The notes beneath the pieces were generated by a model. The model saw only the letters and a program-made list of their open reading frames with translations. It was not told where the DNA came from and made no database searches. This document shows, in pieces, positions 16,229-25,312 of a stretch of 39,117 nt of DNA. Positions within the stretch are counted from its first letter, which is position 1. Every line of letters begins with the position of its first letter. A program made the position numbers and the translations under genes. The stretch comes from Phycisphaerae bacterium (GTDB taxonomy: Bacteria > Planctomycetota > Phycisphaerae > UBA1845 > UTPLA1), in the NCBI GenBank assembly GCA_016935885.1, contig JAFGQA010000333.1:1-39117 (forward strand), read 5' to 3'.

Positions 16229-17977
16229 TCACGCACGGCCCAGCCCGCCGAGACGCCGTTGCCACACAGCCACGATGTAGGTGACCATCCGGCGGCGTTC
16301 CTCGCACGTGAAGACCAACTCGGTCCGCCAGGCAAGCGCCAACAGCGTGACGACTCCGACAACCAGAATCCACGGCTTTGCCGCCAGAAGGACCACCGAG
16401 ACAATCACCGTATGCGTCCCCCGGTCGAGTCGGCACCGCTCGGCCCGGATCAGCATGACACACATGACCAACGCAAGGCCGATCGCGAAAACACCGCACC
16501 AGGCCGCACTGTCCAACCCCTGCGGATCGGAGAAACCCGTCGCGCAGACGGCGGATGTGATCGGCGCCAGCCACCGCCACACGGCCTGCTCCTTGACCGC
16601 CGCCAGACTGGGGCCGGTCAGCCAGAAGGCGATCAGCACGTTCGCCGCAACTCCCACCGCCCACGGCCAGAATATGTGACGCGTCTTCTCGATCAACTGG
16701 AAATGAATCGGCAAGAACGCAAGACAGGCCCCGATCAGGAAGAACAACAACTGCAGAGGCAGAATGGACGCACCAGGCGCGTACTCGGCCTTGAACATCA
16801 GAATGACCAGATCCTTGCCCAACGCAATCACGGCACAGAACACGAGCAGCGCCAGCCCCGTGCAGCGAAACGCCAACGACAGTTGCCGCTCGGCTGCCTC
16901 TCGTCCCTGCGACTCCCACGTCTTGGTCACCGTGGTCATCACGACCGTGGAGACAGCCACCGCACCGATCAGGATGAACTGACCGATCTGCCGCACGGCG
17001 ATGAACACGCCGGCCGCTTCGTGACCGTGCACCTTGTTCAGAAACAACGCCGGATAGGAGACAAGGAATTGCCACGTACCGCCAGCCAGCATGGTCCAGA
17101 TGCTGAACCGCAGCAGTTTGGCCACCAAGCCATCACTGGCCGCTGCCTCGTGCTGAACCGTCCACCGTGTCGTCACGCGTTTCAGACCCACGCCGAAGAA
17201 CAAGATCGGAATCGCTAGCGACACACCGTACAGACCCGCCAGCACACGTGCGCTGAGATGGCCGCTCAGGATCGCCACAACGCTGGCCGCCAGGAATAGC
17301 GCGCCGTGTGTGACTTCCATCATCGCCAACGCCGCGAACATCCGCAGCCCCTTCAGCACCGCCAGGAGGTAGAAGTAAACGACCAACAATCCGATCACGA
17401 CCGCAGAAAGCCGCGCCAAGTGCTGGGCGCCCGCGCTGAACTGCTCGCGAACCGCCGGATCGGCGAAGACCTGGGCATAGAAAAACTCCCCGAGCACGGA
17501 CGAAAACGCGATGATCAGCCCTGCGCTCACCGCCGTCACCACTATCAACAAGCCCAGCGATCGCTTCAGGAACGACCACAACGACCGGCGCGCCTCGTGC
17601 TGCGGCACATACCGGGTCACCGCCTCGTTTAGGCCAAGGCTGCACACGGGCGCCATCACGTTGAAGACCAACAAGATGATGCCAAACAGCCCGAACTGCT
17701 GCCTCGTCATCCACCAGGAAAGCAGCACGATCCGACCGAAGTTGATCAATCGAAAGATCACCGTCGCCGGCAGGTACATGCCCAGTGCCCGCCCGAACGG
17801 TGAACTGCGAAACAAGCCCGACGGCGCATCGATCGACGATGGACGATTGGCGATGGACGATTGGGGACTGGCGTGTTCGGATTTCGGCGATCGCGAATCA
17901 ATGATCGAGGATTCTCTCTCCGCGTCCTCCGCGTCCTCCGCGCCTCCGCGTAATCCCCCCTTTCCTCTAGAAAGCAT
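16229..17977 (-). CDS. Wzx-type polysaccharide flippase (MATE/PST superfamily)
   Basis: A polytopic membrane protein with about 12-14 hydrophobic segments from residue ~67 on, in the pattern of O-antigen or lipid-linked oligosaccharide flippases that move undecaprenyl-PP-oligosaccharides across the inner membrane. The first ~66 residues are hydrophilic and consist of repeat-derived sequence (GGAEDAEDAE, then SSIIDSRSPKS and SSIANRPSSID). They read through three simple-repeat cassettes (17828-17960). The annotated ATG overlaps the stop of the polymerase gene by 11 bp, which argues that it is used through translational coupling. ATG 17779 (MYLPATVIF), at the first membrane segment, is the alternative. 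Position next to wzy and the glycosyltransferases supports the role. Confidence 0.85.
   Translation of the reverse strand: MLSRGKGGLRGGAEDAEDAERESSIIDSRSPKSEHASPQSSIANRPSSIDAPSGLFRSSPFGRALGMYLPATVIFRLINFGRIVLLSWWMTRQQFGLFGIILLVFNVMAPVCSLGLNEAVTRYVPQHEARRSLWSFLKRSLGLLIVVTAVSAGLIIAFSSVLGEFFYAQVFADPAVREQFSAGAQHLARLSAVVIGLLVVYFYLLAVLKGLRMFAALAMMEVTHGALFLAASVVAILSGHLSARVLAGLYGVSLAIPILFFGVGLKRVTTRWTVQHEAAASDGLVAKLLRFSIWTMLAGGTWQFLVSYPALFLNKVHGHEAAGVFIAVRQIGQFILIGAVAVSTVVMTTVTKTWESQGREAAERQLSLAFRCTGLALLVFCAVIALGKDLVILMFKAEYAPGASILPLQLLFFLIGACLAFLPIHFQLIEKTRHIFWPWAVGVAANVLIAFWLTGPSLAAVKEQAVWRWLAPITSAVCATGFSDPQGLDSAAWCGVFAIGLALVMCVMLIRAERCRLDRGTHTVIVSVVLLAAKPWILVVGVVTLLALAWRTELVFTCEERRRMVTYIVAVWQRRLGGLGRA
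17828..17960. repeat. Compound simple-repeat cassette at the wzx 5' end
   Basis: Units of CGATGGACGATTGG (17828-17870), then a short non-repeated stretch, then CGCGTCCTC units of 9 bp (17920-17955). All are read in frame by the flippase gene. Confidence 0.75.
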
Positions 17978-19505
17978 GTGGCCCCCGTCGATTCCCCAGC
18001 CCGATCGGCGGGAAACCGAGACGCGGCCGAATGGGTGCTGGGCTCAACAGGATGTCCAGCGCAACGGGCACAGCGCTGAGACCAAAGAACAGACTGTTGG
18101 CAAACGGATTGTCGCTAGTCTCGCGGAACGTGCCGTCCACGAAATACGCCATCGCAAGGATCCAATACAGCACAAGCATGTCGCGATTGATAAACCCCGA
18201 CCCGCAGGACGGCAGCTTCCGGTACAGCCGAACGCTGCACCGCAGCAGCAAGATCATCATCACAACGTACAACAGGATGCCCACCGCACCCGTCTCGGCC
18301 AGAATGCTGAGAAGGTTGTTGTGCTCCAGGGCGCTGGATCCAAACGCGTAGGCCCCGCTCGATGGATCCCGGGCAAACGCTGGCGCGCGGTCGCGAAAAT
18401 GCCCGAACCCCACGCCGACGACCGGGTGTTCCTGGAAGATCTGCCAGGTCATCTTGGCAAGGCCGACCCGTAGCAGAATCGGCTCCATGTCCGTCAGCCC
18501 GCCCTTCGCCCGGTCCGCCCCCAAAAAGTTGTCCATGTTGATGACGCCGATCAGCAAACCCAAGGCCAACAGCAGTGAAACGCCGATCACCCGCGTCGTC
18601 CGCCGCCGGGAGTACGCGACCCAAATAAGGCTGCAGAGAGCAAATGCCAACCAGACCGAACGCGTCTTCGTCCAGAAAATGGCCGGCAGCATCAACGCGT
18701 TCAGCCCGTACAGAAGCCAACGCCCGCTTCGTAGGTTCCGCGCCAACACGAGATTGTTGAAGTAGCAATAAGTCAACGCCAGCCCCATCGCGGCCGACAT
18801 GACGAAAGGCCCGCGCACGCGGCCCCAGTGAATGCCTACGCTGGGATCATTGATGAACCGGGGGAAGATCAGCGCCCGAAGGCCCAAGTGCTCGCACCAG
18901 CCCGTAAAGACCAGATAGGCCGACACGACCGCAAAGAAAACCGCCAGTCGGCGGAAATCCCGCTCGGTCGCGAAGCCGTGCAGGACCAGGCCGAAGACCG
19001 TGAACGGAAAGATGTAGCCGCCGATCAGCCGGTAGTGAACCGACACGACCGACCGCGTCTCAAAGCCACCGACCAGCGCGGAAACAAGGAAATACGCCAC
19101 TACTGCGGCAATGGCCCCACTGATCGGCCAGGCGTGCCGCAGACGCACGCGCCCCAGCATGACCATCGCCGCCAACAGCACCACCAGCACCGCGATCCCG
19201 ATCCGCGGAATCGTCAGCGAGAAGAAATGCGGCAGTTCCACGCGCCAGAATTCCTCGTGCAGCAAGATCAGCGTGACAAACCACAGAAGAACGGCGCTGA
19301 GCAGATCTCCCTTGATCGCGTAGTAGATGAAGGCGGCCACGCCGCCGATGGATGCCCAGTAGATGATGAGCCCCTCGGGCGGCAGCACCGAGGAGCCGAC
19401 GAGCGCAAAGGCCCCCAACGTCACGGCGGCCACCACCACTAGGAAAAAGGAGGAAGGATGAAGGATGAAGGATGAACTCCCGGGATTGCCACGCGCCTTC
19501 TTCAT
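17967..19505 (-). CDS. O-antigen polymerase/ligase family protein (Wzy-like)
   Basis: A 512-residue polytopic protein with about 12 membrane segments and a large periplasmic loop. GVGFGHFRDRAPAF and EHNNLLSILAETGAVG carry the Wzy_C/O-antigen-ligase signature (HNxxL near the end of the loop). The likely role is polymerising repeat units on the periplasmic face; a ligase role cannot be excluded. The first ~22 residues (KKARGNPGSSSFILHPSSF) are encoded by a GGATGAA repeat that also supplies the start codon and an AAGGA Shine-Dalgarno. No later start with a ribosome site exists before the first helix. The stop overlaps the flippase start by 11 bp. Confidence 0.87.
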   Translation of the reverse strand: MKKARGNPGSSSFILHPSSFFLVVVAAVTLGAFALVGSSVLPPEGLIIYWASIGGVAAFIYYAIKGDLLSAVLLWFVTLILLHEEFWRVELPHFFSLTIPRIGIAVLVVLLAAMVMLGRVRLRHAWPISGAIAAVVAYFLVSALVGGFETRSVVSVHYRLIGGYIFPFTVFGLVLHGFATERDFRRLAVFFAVVSAYLVFTGWCEHLGLRALIFPRFINDPSVGIHWGRVRGPFVMSAAMGLALTYCYFNNLVLARNLRSGRWLLYGLNALMLPAIFWTKTRSVWLAFALCSLIWVAYSRRRTTRVIGVSLLLALGLLIGVINMDNFLGADRAKGGLTDMEPILLRVGLAKMTWQIFQEHPVVGVGFGHFRDRAPAFARDPSSGAYAFGSSALEHNNLLSILAETGAVGILLYVVMMILLLRCSVRLYRKLPSCGSGFINRDMLVLYWILAMAYFVDGTFRETSDNPFANSLFFGLSAVPVALDILLSPAPIRPRLGFPPIGLGNRRGPHAF

Positions 19506-19602
19506 CCTTCATCCTTCGTGCTTCATCCTGAATCCTCGAATCCTCGAATCCTCGAATCCTTGAATCCTTGAATCCTTGAATCCTCGAATCCTCGAATCCT
19601 CC
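19441..19602. repeat. Compound simple-repeat cassette at the wzy 5' end
   Basis: GGATGAA units (about 19453-19476), CATCCTT units (19500-19530) and about nine CGAATCCT/TGAATCCT units of 8 bp (19530-19600). It spans the first codons of the polymerase and the whole gap to the kinase-like gene stop at 19605. Confidence 0.9.
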
Positions 19603-19604
19603 TA

Positions 19605-21065
19605 TCATGTCATTCGATACACGAAGCCCGGAATCGGATCGCTACGCTGATTCAACACCAACCCCAAACACCGCACCCCCGCCAGATCCAGCCGCTTCTT
19701 CGCATCGGCTACCGTCTCCCGCGGCGTCTCACCGGCACGCACAACCAACAACGCACCGTCCACCAACGCACCGATCACCTGCGGATCGGGATGGGCGCTC
19801 GCCGCCGCGACGTCGATGATCGTGTGGTCGTAACGGTCCTGAAGCTGGCCGATCAAGGACTGGACCTGCCGGCTCTTGAGCAGCCCCAGCGGCTTGTCAA
19901 CCGCCGGGCCCGAGGACAGCACGTCCAGTTGATTGCCGTTCTTCAGCGTGACCGCGCGCATCGCCGCCTCCAGCGTGCAGCGGCCCTCGAGCACGTCGCT
20001 CAAACCAGGCTCCTCCGGGATGCGCAGCACCTCGGCGATGCCGGGGTCCCTGAAGTTGAAGTCAACCAGGGCAACGCGGCGTTCCCCGCTCGCCTCCGCC
20101 CCAATCAGGGCCAATGCCACGGCAATCTGTGTCGCTCCATCCCGCCGCCGGGCAGCCGTCACGATGATAGCCTTCGGCGACGCACGCTCGGCGGAGAAGA
20201 AGACGTTCCCCCACAGTTGGCCCAGCTCACGCTCCGACTGTCCTCGCACGCGCCGAACCGCCTCGGAAGCCTGCGGCAAGGCCGTGTCAGTGCGAGGACG
20301 AGCCGAATCCACCACGGCGGCCACCATCTGATCCACCGAGCCTTCCTCGGACGAAACCGGTACCTCGATCGCCCCGTCCGCGTCGAGCCGGACGGCCTCG
20401 TCAACCTCCTCCTCCACACTCACGGCTTCCGCGACGTCGCCCACGACATCCTGGGCCGCCTCATCGCCAAGCTCCGCACCGGCTTCGCGGACAGGCGCCT
20501 CACTGGCTTCAATGCTTGGCTCCTCAGCGGCCTCGCCGACGGGCCCCACACCGGCCTCCATGCCCGGCTCCATGCCCGCCTCGACGCCAAGCTCCTCGGC
20601 GACCACCGCGCCGCCGGGCTGCGCAGCAGCGTCATCACGGGCCTCTGCTACCCGCTCACCACCAGGTTTCAAGCTGGGCTCGCCGGCAACCTCAGCCCCG
20701 ATCTCCTCCACGCCGTCCGCCTGGATGCACGCCTCGATCTCTTCGTCGATCTCCAGATCGATATCTTCTATCTCCTCGTCGATATCCTCCTCGTCATCGG
20801 AATCACCGCGTGGAATGCCCGACCCCGCTCCTGGCGAGTCGCCGTTGAGCCGGCGGATCTCCTCGATCGCTTCGTCGATCTCCCGAACCTCCTGCGACCA
20901 TCCCGAGTCGAGCGAGCCACCCCCCCGCTTGTCGCGTTGTTTCCGCCCTTCCTCCTCCGATTCTTCCTCGGGAGGCCATACCTGTCCGGGCTCCTCCGGA
21001 AGCTCGACATCCTGATCGGCCCCTTCGTCCGGATCGGGAATTTGGTTCTCCGGTTTGTCGGACAC
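19605..21065 (-). CDS. CpsD/CapB-type tyrosine-kinase-like protein with degenerate P-loop
   Basis: The last ~190 residues have the fold of bacterial tyrosine kinases that regulate Wzz: IIVTAA....DGATQIAVALAL (P-loop position), VALVDFNFRDP (Walker A') and TIIDVAAASAHPD (Walker B). Family members have GxGKST in the P-loop. Here the lysine position is Ala (DGATQ) and the second Asp of Walker A' is replaced (DFNF). The C-terminus (PGFVYRMT) has one Tyr instead of a Tyr cluster. The first ~270 residues are acidic and low-complexity (EEDIDEEIEDIDLEID, then AEL/AEEP-type stretches). It may be an inactive partner of the Wzz-like protein encoded immediately upstream. The first codon is GTG, with GAGGAG upstream. 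Confidence 0.8.
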   Translation of the reverse strand: MSDKPENQIPDPDEGADQDVELPEEPGQVWPPEEESEEEGRKQRDKRGGGSLDSGWSQEVREIDEAIEEIRRLNGDSPGAGSGIPRGDSDDEEDIDEEIEDIDLEIDEEIEACIQADGVEEIGAEVAGEPSLKPGGERVAEARDDAAAQPGGAVVAEELGVEAGMEPGMEAGVGPVGEAAEEPSIEASEAPVREAGAELGDEAAQDVVGDVAEAVSVEEEVDEAVRLDADGAIEVPVSSEEGSVDQMVAAVVDSARPRTDTALPQASEAVRRVRGQSERELGQLWGNVFFSAERASPKAIIVTAARRRDGATQIAVALALIGAEASGERRVALVDFNFRDPGIAEVLRIPEEPGLSDVLEGRCTLEAAMRAVTLKNGNQLDVLSSGPAVDKPLGLLKSRQVQSLIGQLQDRYDHTIIDVAAASAHPDPQVIGALVDGALLVVRAGETPRETVADAKKRLDLAGVRCLGLVLNQRSDPIPGFVYRMT

Positions 21066-21097
21066 GCCTCATCGCTCCTCAGTCAGATTCTAGTAAC

Positions 21098-22717
21098 CTA
21101 CATCCCGACGACCAGCCGCCGGCCGCGCTTCTTGACCGACCCCAGGACCGGTACCCCCAGATACCGCTCCGCCTCGATCGCCGACCGCAACGTATGGTCA
21201 AAGTGGTCCGCCAGAAACGCGCCCGCCACTCCCAGAAGCGAACTCACCACGAACGCCACCACCGTGTAGATCAGCGTCTTCGGCGTCACTGGCCTGTTCA
21301 CGTCGGGGACGGACGCCTGATCCAACTTGGTGATCGTCACCGACTCTCGGGCACGCATCTGATCCGACATCGCGTCCAGTTTCTCTTGTTGGAGTTCCTC
21401 GATGTGCTTCTGGGCCACCAGGAAACTGTTCTTCAACTGGGCATACTCAGCCAGTTTCTTATGAATCTCGTCCTGCTCCGCCGTGGTCTCCTTTACCAAC
21501 TGGTCTGACCTGATCTTCTGCTGCTCGCGAGCCTTGATCCCGGCCTCCAGGCCCCGCGCGTGCGCCACGATGGACCGCAGCAACTGCCGCTTGCCCTCCA
21601 GGACCTCCTGCCTCAGGTATCGAACGTCGCGGCTCTCCTCCGTGTACTGCGCCTCGATCTGTGCCCGCTTCGCCTCGAGCTTTGCCTGTTCCTTCACGAG
21701 TTCAGCAAAACCAACGTTGTCCTGCAGGAACTCCACCGAGATGCTCGCCACCGCGTCTTCAACCTCCACGCCGGTCATCTCTTCGATGCCCCCTGGCTCG
21801 AAGGCCTTGACGGGCAACTGCGCCTTCATCACTTCGAATACGGCACGGTCCCGGGCCAACTCCAGCACCAACGTCGCGTCATTCTCCCGGACCTTCGTCA
21901 GCACCACCTGTGTGCCGTGTTCGGTCCCGCTCTTGAGCAACTGCTCCAGCACCCCAATGTCGGCGCTGTGGGTCTGAACGAATTCCCCGTACCTGTCGAG
22001 GTCGGCCTTGACCTCCCGCTCGAACGCGTTGATCACGTCCTGCATCACCCGCAAGGCCGGATCGCTCAGTGTCTGCTGCAACTCCTGATACCGGACCATA
22101 TACATGTCCGCCAAGGTGTCCGCGACGTACATGGCGTTCTTGCACGACTCCGGATCGTCCCGCTGGCTCGGACGCCTGGCGGTCAGTGTGAACGACTCCG
22201 TCATCGCGACCTGCTCCCCGCCGGGCGTCTCGAGCTTCACCGACTCCTCGAACTCCTTCAGCTCCGACTGGCCCTCCTCGAGCAGCTTCTGAACCCGCGA
22301 GCCGACATCACGCCTCAAGAAGTCGCCGATGTCGCCTTGAACTTCTGCGACGCTGCCGCGTCCTGCCGATCGCGCAGACTCCCACCGCTCGCGCAGCTCC
22401 CCCCAGCGCTTGCGAAGGACCGGGTCTTCCGAAATCACCTTCGCCCGTGCCAGAACCAGATCCGACATCACGATCTGCTGCTGCGCCTTGACGAACACCT
22501 CCAAGGCCCGCTCCCCCTGATCCGTGCTGATCGGGCTCTTGCTCAGCGGCCGCTTGAACATCAGGCTGACCGTGCTCTCATACACGGGTGCCACGTACTG
22601 GCAGACGGCGTACGTCCCGGCGGTTCCCAACACGACGATGAACAGCATCATGAACCAATGCTGGAAGACGATGCGGACAATCTCGCGAAGCGACCTCGTG
22701 CCGTATGAATCGTTCAT
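21098..22717 (-). CDS. Wzz/GumC-type chain-length determinant protein
   Basis: A 539-residue inner-membrane co-polymerase that sets polysaccharide chain length and links polymerisation to export. It has one N-terminal helix (about residues 17-38) and a long periplasmic coiled-coil region (about 90-470, rich in Glu, Lys and Gln). The DQASVPDVNRPVTPKTL motif precedes the second helix (VVAFVVSSLLGVAGAFL), as in the family. The short cytoplasmic tail (EAERYLGVPVLGSVKK) is the usual kinase-contact segment. It is encoded directly upstream of the kinase-like gene, with a 32-bp gap. Confidence 0.9.
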   Translation of the reverse strand: MNDSYGTRSLREIVRIVFQHWFMMLFIVVLGTAGTYAVCQYVAPVYESTVSLMFKRPLSKSPISTDQGERALEVFVKAQQQIVMSDLVLARAKVISEDPVLRKRWGELRERWESARSAGRGSVAEVQGDIGDFLRRDVGSRVQKLLEEGQSELKEFEESVKLETPGGEQVAMTESFTLTARRPSQRDDPESCKNAMYVADTLADMYMVRYQELQQTLSDPALRVMQDVINAFEREVKADLDRYGEFVQTHSADIGVLEQLLKSGTEHGTQVVLTKVRENDATLVLELARDRAVFEVMKAQLPVKAFEPGGIEEMTGVEVEDAVASISVEFLQDNVGFAELVKEQAKLEAKRAQIEAQYTEESRDVRYLRQEVLEGKRQLLRSIVAHARGLEAGIKAREQQKIRSDQLVKETTAEQDEIHKKLAEYAQLKNSFLVAQKHIEELQQEKLDAMSDQMRARESVTITKLDQASVPDVNRPVTPKTLIYTVVAFVVSSLLGVAGAFLADHFDHTLRSAIEAERYLGVPVLGSVKKRGRRLVVGM

Positions 22718-22818
22718 CCTTCTGCCACCGCACGCGCACCCAGCTCAAAGGTAACTGATATTAGGATTCCTTCTCGCTCTACGCGTGTGTTTGTCGTTCC
22801 CAGTTTCTCGTCTCTAGC

Positions 22819-24000
22819 TTACGGGCCGATTTGCGTGTTGATGTTCGGTGGCCCGCTGTACCGGCTCTTCACGGCTGTCTCCGCGTTGTGGATCTGATAC
22901 CCGAAGTTCAAGCCGATGTTCGCGTTGTACGGTAATACCGACCGGATACCCTTGGTGAAGACCTGGTCGATCCAATCCGTCGTCTGAGCCAACGCCGTCG
23001 GTGGCACATAGATGATGTCCCCGTCCGCCAAGTACATGTCATGCCGGAATCGGCCCCCGTCCGGCACCCGCCCCTCTGGCCCGGCCTTCCAGCCTGTCAA
23101 CAGGCTTTGCATGTCGAACACGATCGCCTGTGGCACCGGCAAGTACTCCCGACGCACCAGCAGGATCTTCGTCTTGTCCGCCCGGACATTCGGCCCGCCC
23201 GCGCGAGCGATCGCCTGCACCAGCGTCATGGGGGTCGCCGAGTCGATCAGACCCGGTTGCAGCACCTCGCCCATGACGTAGATCGTCTTGGTTGCGAGGT
23301 GCAGGAGCTGGGCCGTCACCTCGACCTCCGGCAGGTCGTTCTCCACGTACAACGCGTCCAGGATCCTCTTCACCTCGTTGACCGTCTTGCCGGCAACGAG
23401 AACCTCTCCGATGTATGGCAGGTCGATCGTTCCGTCCGGTTTGATGGGGATCAGACGCGACTGCCCGCGCGGGGCCGTGGTAATGGCCTTCTTCAACTCC
23501 TCAATCTTGACATTCGCCGCCTCCACGACCACGGTCAGCTCTGGATCCCGGATGTACCGCGCGTAAGCCCGCTTGATCTGTTCTTCCAGTTGCCCCGCTG
23601 TCAAACCCGCCGCGCGAACCTGGCCCAGCAGCAGACAACGAATGTTGCCGTCACCCGCAACCGTCAACTCCTGTTCGAGTTTCTCCTGATAAGGGAACTG
23701 GATCTTGATGATGTCCTCGATCTTGAGTTGATAGGGCTCGCCGGTCACTTCGTTTCTGACCTGGTAGATGATCTCCAGGATGTCGCCCACGTTTAGACGA
23801 TAGGCAGGCCGCTCGATCAAGTGCTCCGGCAGCCCGGTCGCGTCGGCAAACGGCTGGTACAACTCCGGCGGCTCGGGCGGCGCCGAATCCGGGATTCGAT
23901 GGTCTGTGCGGCTGCACCCACCAAGGACCAGCAACGCAGCAGGCCCCCAGGCCATCGCCAACGCTACAGGCGTCGAAAACCGGTGTCTCTCGCCTCTCAT
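22819..24000 (-). CDS. Polysaccharide export outer-membrane lipoprotein (Wza-like)
   Basis: A 393-residue lipoprotein of the Wza/GumB family that forms the outer-membrane export channel. The signal peptide ends in LVLGGC, so Cys29 is the lipidated residue. RLNVGDILEIIYQ begins the polysaccharide export domain. SLBB-like segments follow (LPYIGEVLVAGKTVNEV and TIYVMGEVLQPGLI), then IIYVPPTALAQ. It contains all parts needed for the role. Start at ATG 24000 with AGAGG nine bases upstream. It is encoded between the TPR-SPOR lipoprotein and Wzz genes. Confidence 0.93.
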   Translation of the reverse strand: MRGERHRFSTPVALAMAWGPAALLVLGGCSRTDHRIPDSAPPEPPELYQPFADATGLPEHLIERPAYRLNVGDILEIIYQVRNEVTGEPYQLKIEDIIKIQFPYQEKLEQELTVAGDGNIRCLLLGQVRAAGLTAGQLEEQIKRAYARYIRDPELTVVVEAANVKIEELKKAITTAPRGQSRLIPIKPDGTIDLPYIGEVLVAGKTVNEVKRILDALYVENDLPEVEVTAQLLHLATKTIYVMGEVLQPGLIDSATPMTLVQAIARAGGPNVRADKTKILLVRREYLPVPQAIVFDMQSLLTGWKAGPEGRVPDGGRFRHDMYLADGDIIYVPPTALAQTTDWIDQVFTKGIRSVLPYNANIGLNFGYQIHNAETAVKSRYSGPPNINTQIGP

Positions 24001-24053
24001 TCCTTAGGCCTCTTCTCTATCGTCGTCGGTCCCAGGCCCGTCGTTCCTGAGCT

Positions 24054-24839
24054 CTAGGGGACCACTATCGCATCCGACACGTTGCGTTGCACCGCTGCAA
24101 TCGCACCCTGGGCCTGGTCGTATCGCGGGTACCGCCCCACAAAGACCACGTGCAGCAACTCCCCGCCGCGAGGACGTGTCTCCACCCTTGCCCGCAGGCC
24201 CGCCTCCTTCAATGCTGCCTCGAGCTTCCCTGCACCGGCCTTCTCCCGGTACGCACCGCACTGGATTGAGAAATAATCATACGGCCACTCGTACATCCGC
24301 TTGGCGTGCTCGGCGCAAGGACTGCCAGGATACCGCTGGTAAACAGCAGCAAACTCCAATCTGGCCCCCCTCCAGTCGCCCTCCCGTTGCAGGCATTGCC
24401 CGTAGTGATAGCGAATCACATCAGCTTCCCTCAACGTCGCCCCAGGCAGTCCTCGCAGCGCCGCCGCATAGTGCGGGATCGCTTCCGCGGCCTGCCCCTC
24501 CTCGTAGAGCAACTCTCCCACCATCGCGTGTGCCTTGGCGCTCAGTTCCTGCGTGTGCGACAACTTGATGCACGACAGTGCGTCTGCTCTTGCTCGGCTC
24601 TTTTGCGATTGCTTTGCTCGACAAAGCGACCGAAGGTAGTACGCCTGCGCGGAATCCCGGTGCTCCGGATACGTCTTCAAGAAGATGTCCAACCTGGCCG
24701 CTGCGGCGTCGTATTGACTGTCCCTGTATTCAGTCTCGGCGCGCGTGAGATCCTTCCATGCCGAGGCTGGCAACTCAGCGCAGCCAGACGCCAACGGCAG
24801 CACCAAGACAATGCCCAGTCCGGGCAACCACCGACACAT
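24054..24839 (-). CDS. Lipoprotein with TPR-like repeats and SPOR domain
   Basis: A 261-residue lipoprotein; the signal peptide ends LPLASGC, making Cys20 the lipid site. Residues 30-180 show tetratricopeptide-like helices (ARLDIFLKTYPEHRDSAQAYY, then IPHYAAALRGLPGA). The last ~75 residues (YFSIQCGAYREKAGAGKLEAA...) match a SPOR domain, known to bind denuded peptidoglycan. This suggests a periplasmic anchor tying the export apparatus to the cell wall; that is an inference from domains and position. The start is MCRW at ATG 24839 because the signal peptide begins there; a longer frame opens at 24947. It is the first gene of the cluster and diverges from the LptD-like gene. Confidence 0.82.
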   Translation of the reverse strand: MCRWLPGLGIVLVLPLASGCAELPASAWKDLTRAETEYRDSQYDAAAARLDIFLKTYPEHRDSAQAYYLRSLCRAKQSQKSRARADALSCIKLSHTQELSAKAHAMVGELLYEEGQAAEAIPHYAAALRGLPGATLREADVIRYHYGQCLQREGDWRGARLEFAAVYQRYPGSPCAEHAKRMYEWPYDYFSIQCGAYREKAGAGKLEAALKEAGLRARVETRPRGGELLHVVFVGRYPRYDQAQGAIAAVQRNVSDAIVVP

Positions 24840-25007
24840 CGTCACCCGGCCGCGCCCCCGGCAGGGCGCCGCCTGATCTCTATTTCGCTCGTTCACCTGT
24901 CCACCGAAGGTCCACGCAAAGGGGCTTACCACGGCTACAACCCGCATACAGACTTATCGGAGGGTCTGGGGGCTGATTTCAGTGAAAAAGAACCGCCGAA
25001 GAGTAAG

Positions 25008-25090
25008 GATGAAGGATGAGAAACACGCGCCGCAATCCCGAGGACGCATCCCTCGTCCTTCATCCTTCATCCTTCATCCTTTATCCTTCC
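25008..25090. repeat. Simple-repeat cassette (GGATGAA / CATCCTT inverted pair)
   Basis: GGATGAA units at 25012-25022 and several CATCCTT units at 25053-25085, in inverted orientation. They lie in the divergent region between the TPR-SPOR and LptD-like genes. Confidence 0.85.
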
Positions 25091-25104
25091 ACAGGAACTG
25101 GCGG

Positions 25105-25312
25105 TCCAGTCTCTAGTCTCTGGTTTCTAGTCTCCAGTTTCTAGTTTGACACCCCGCGTCCCAGCCCTAATAATCCGCCCGCGGTGGGTGGCTGCGCATC
25201 CGCGCGATGCCGCGTGGCGGCCAGCCCACGAGAGCCGGAGACTGGAAACGAGCGACTAGAGACCAGAAAATCGGCAGTCTAGTCTCCAGTTTCCAGTCTC
25301 TCGTTTCTAATC
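25105..25312. repeat. Simple-repeat cassettes (CTAGTCTCCAGTTT type)
   Basis: Two stretches (25105-25147 and 25236-25312) of alternating TCTAGTCT/CCAGTTT units. The second stretch contains the sequence in both orientations, forming an inverted repeat. It overlaps the first codons of the LptD-like frame. Confidence 0.75.

Noticed and set aside
19791..21269. Open frame of 492 codons on the plus strand
   Set aside because: It is antisense to the kinase-like and Wzz-like genes, which have recognisable domains.
21560..22708. Open frame of 382 codons on the plus strand
   Set aside because: It is the shadow of the Wzz-like coiled-coil region.
25008..25312. CRISPR array
   Set aside because: The repeats are short tandem units of 7-15 bp without spacers of constant length, and no cas gene is present.
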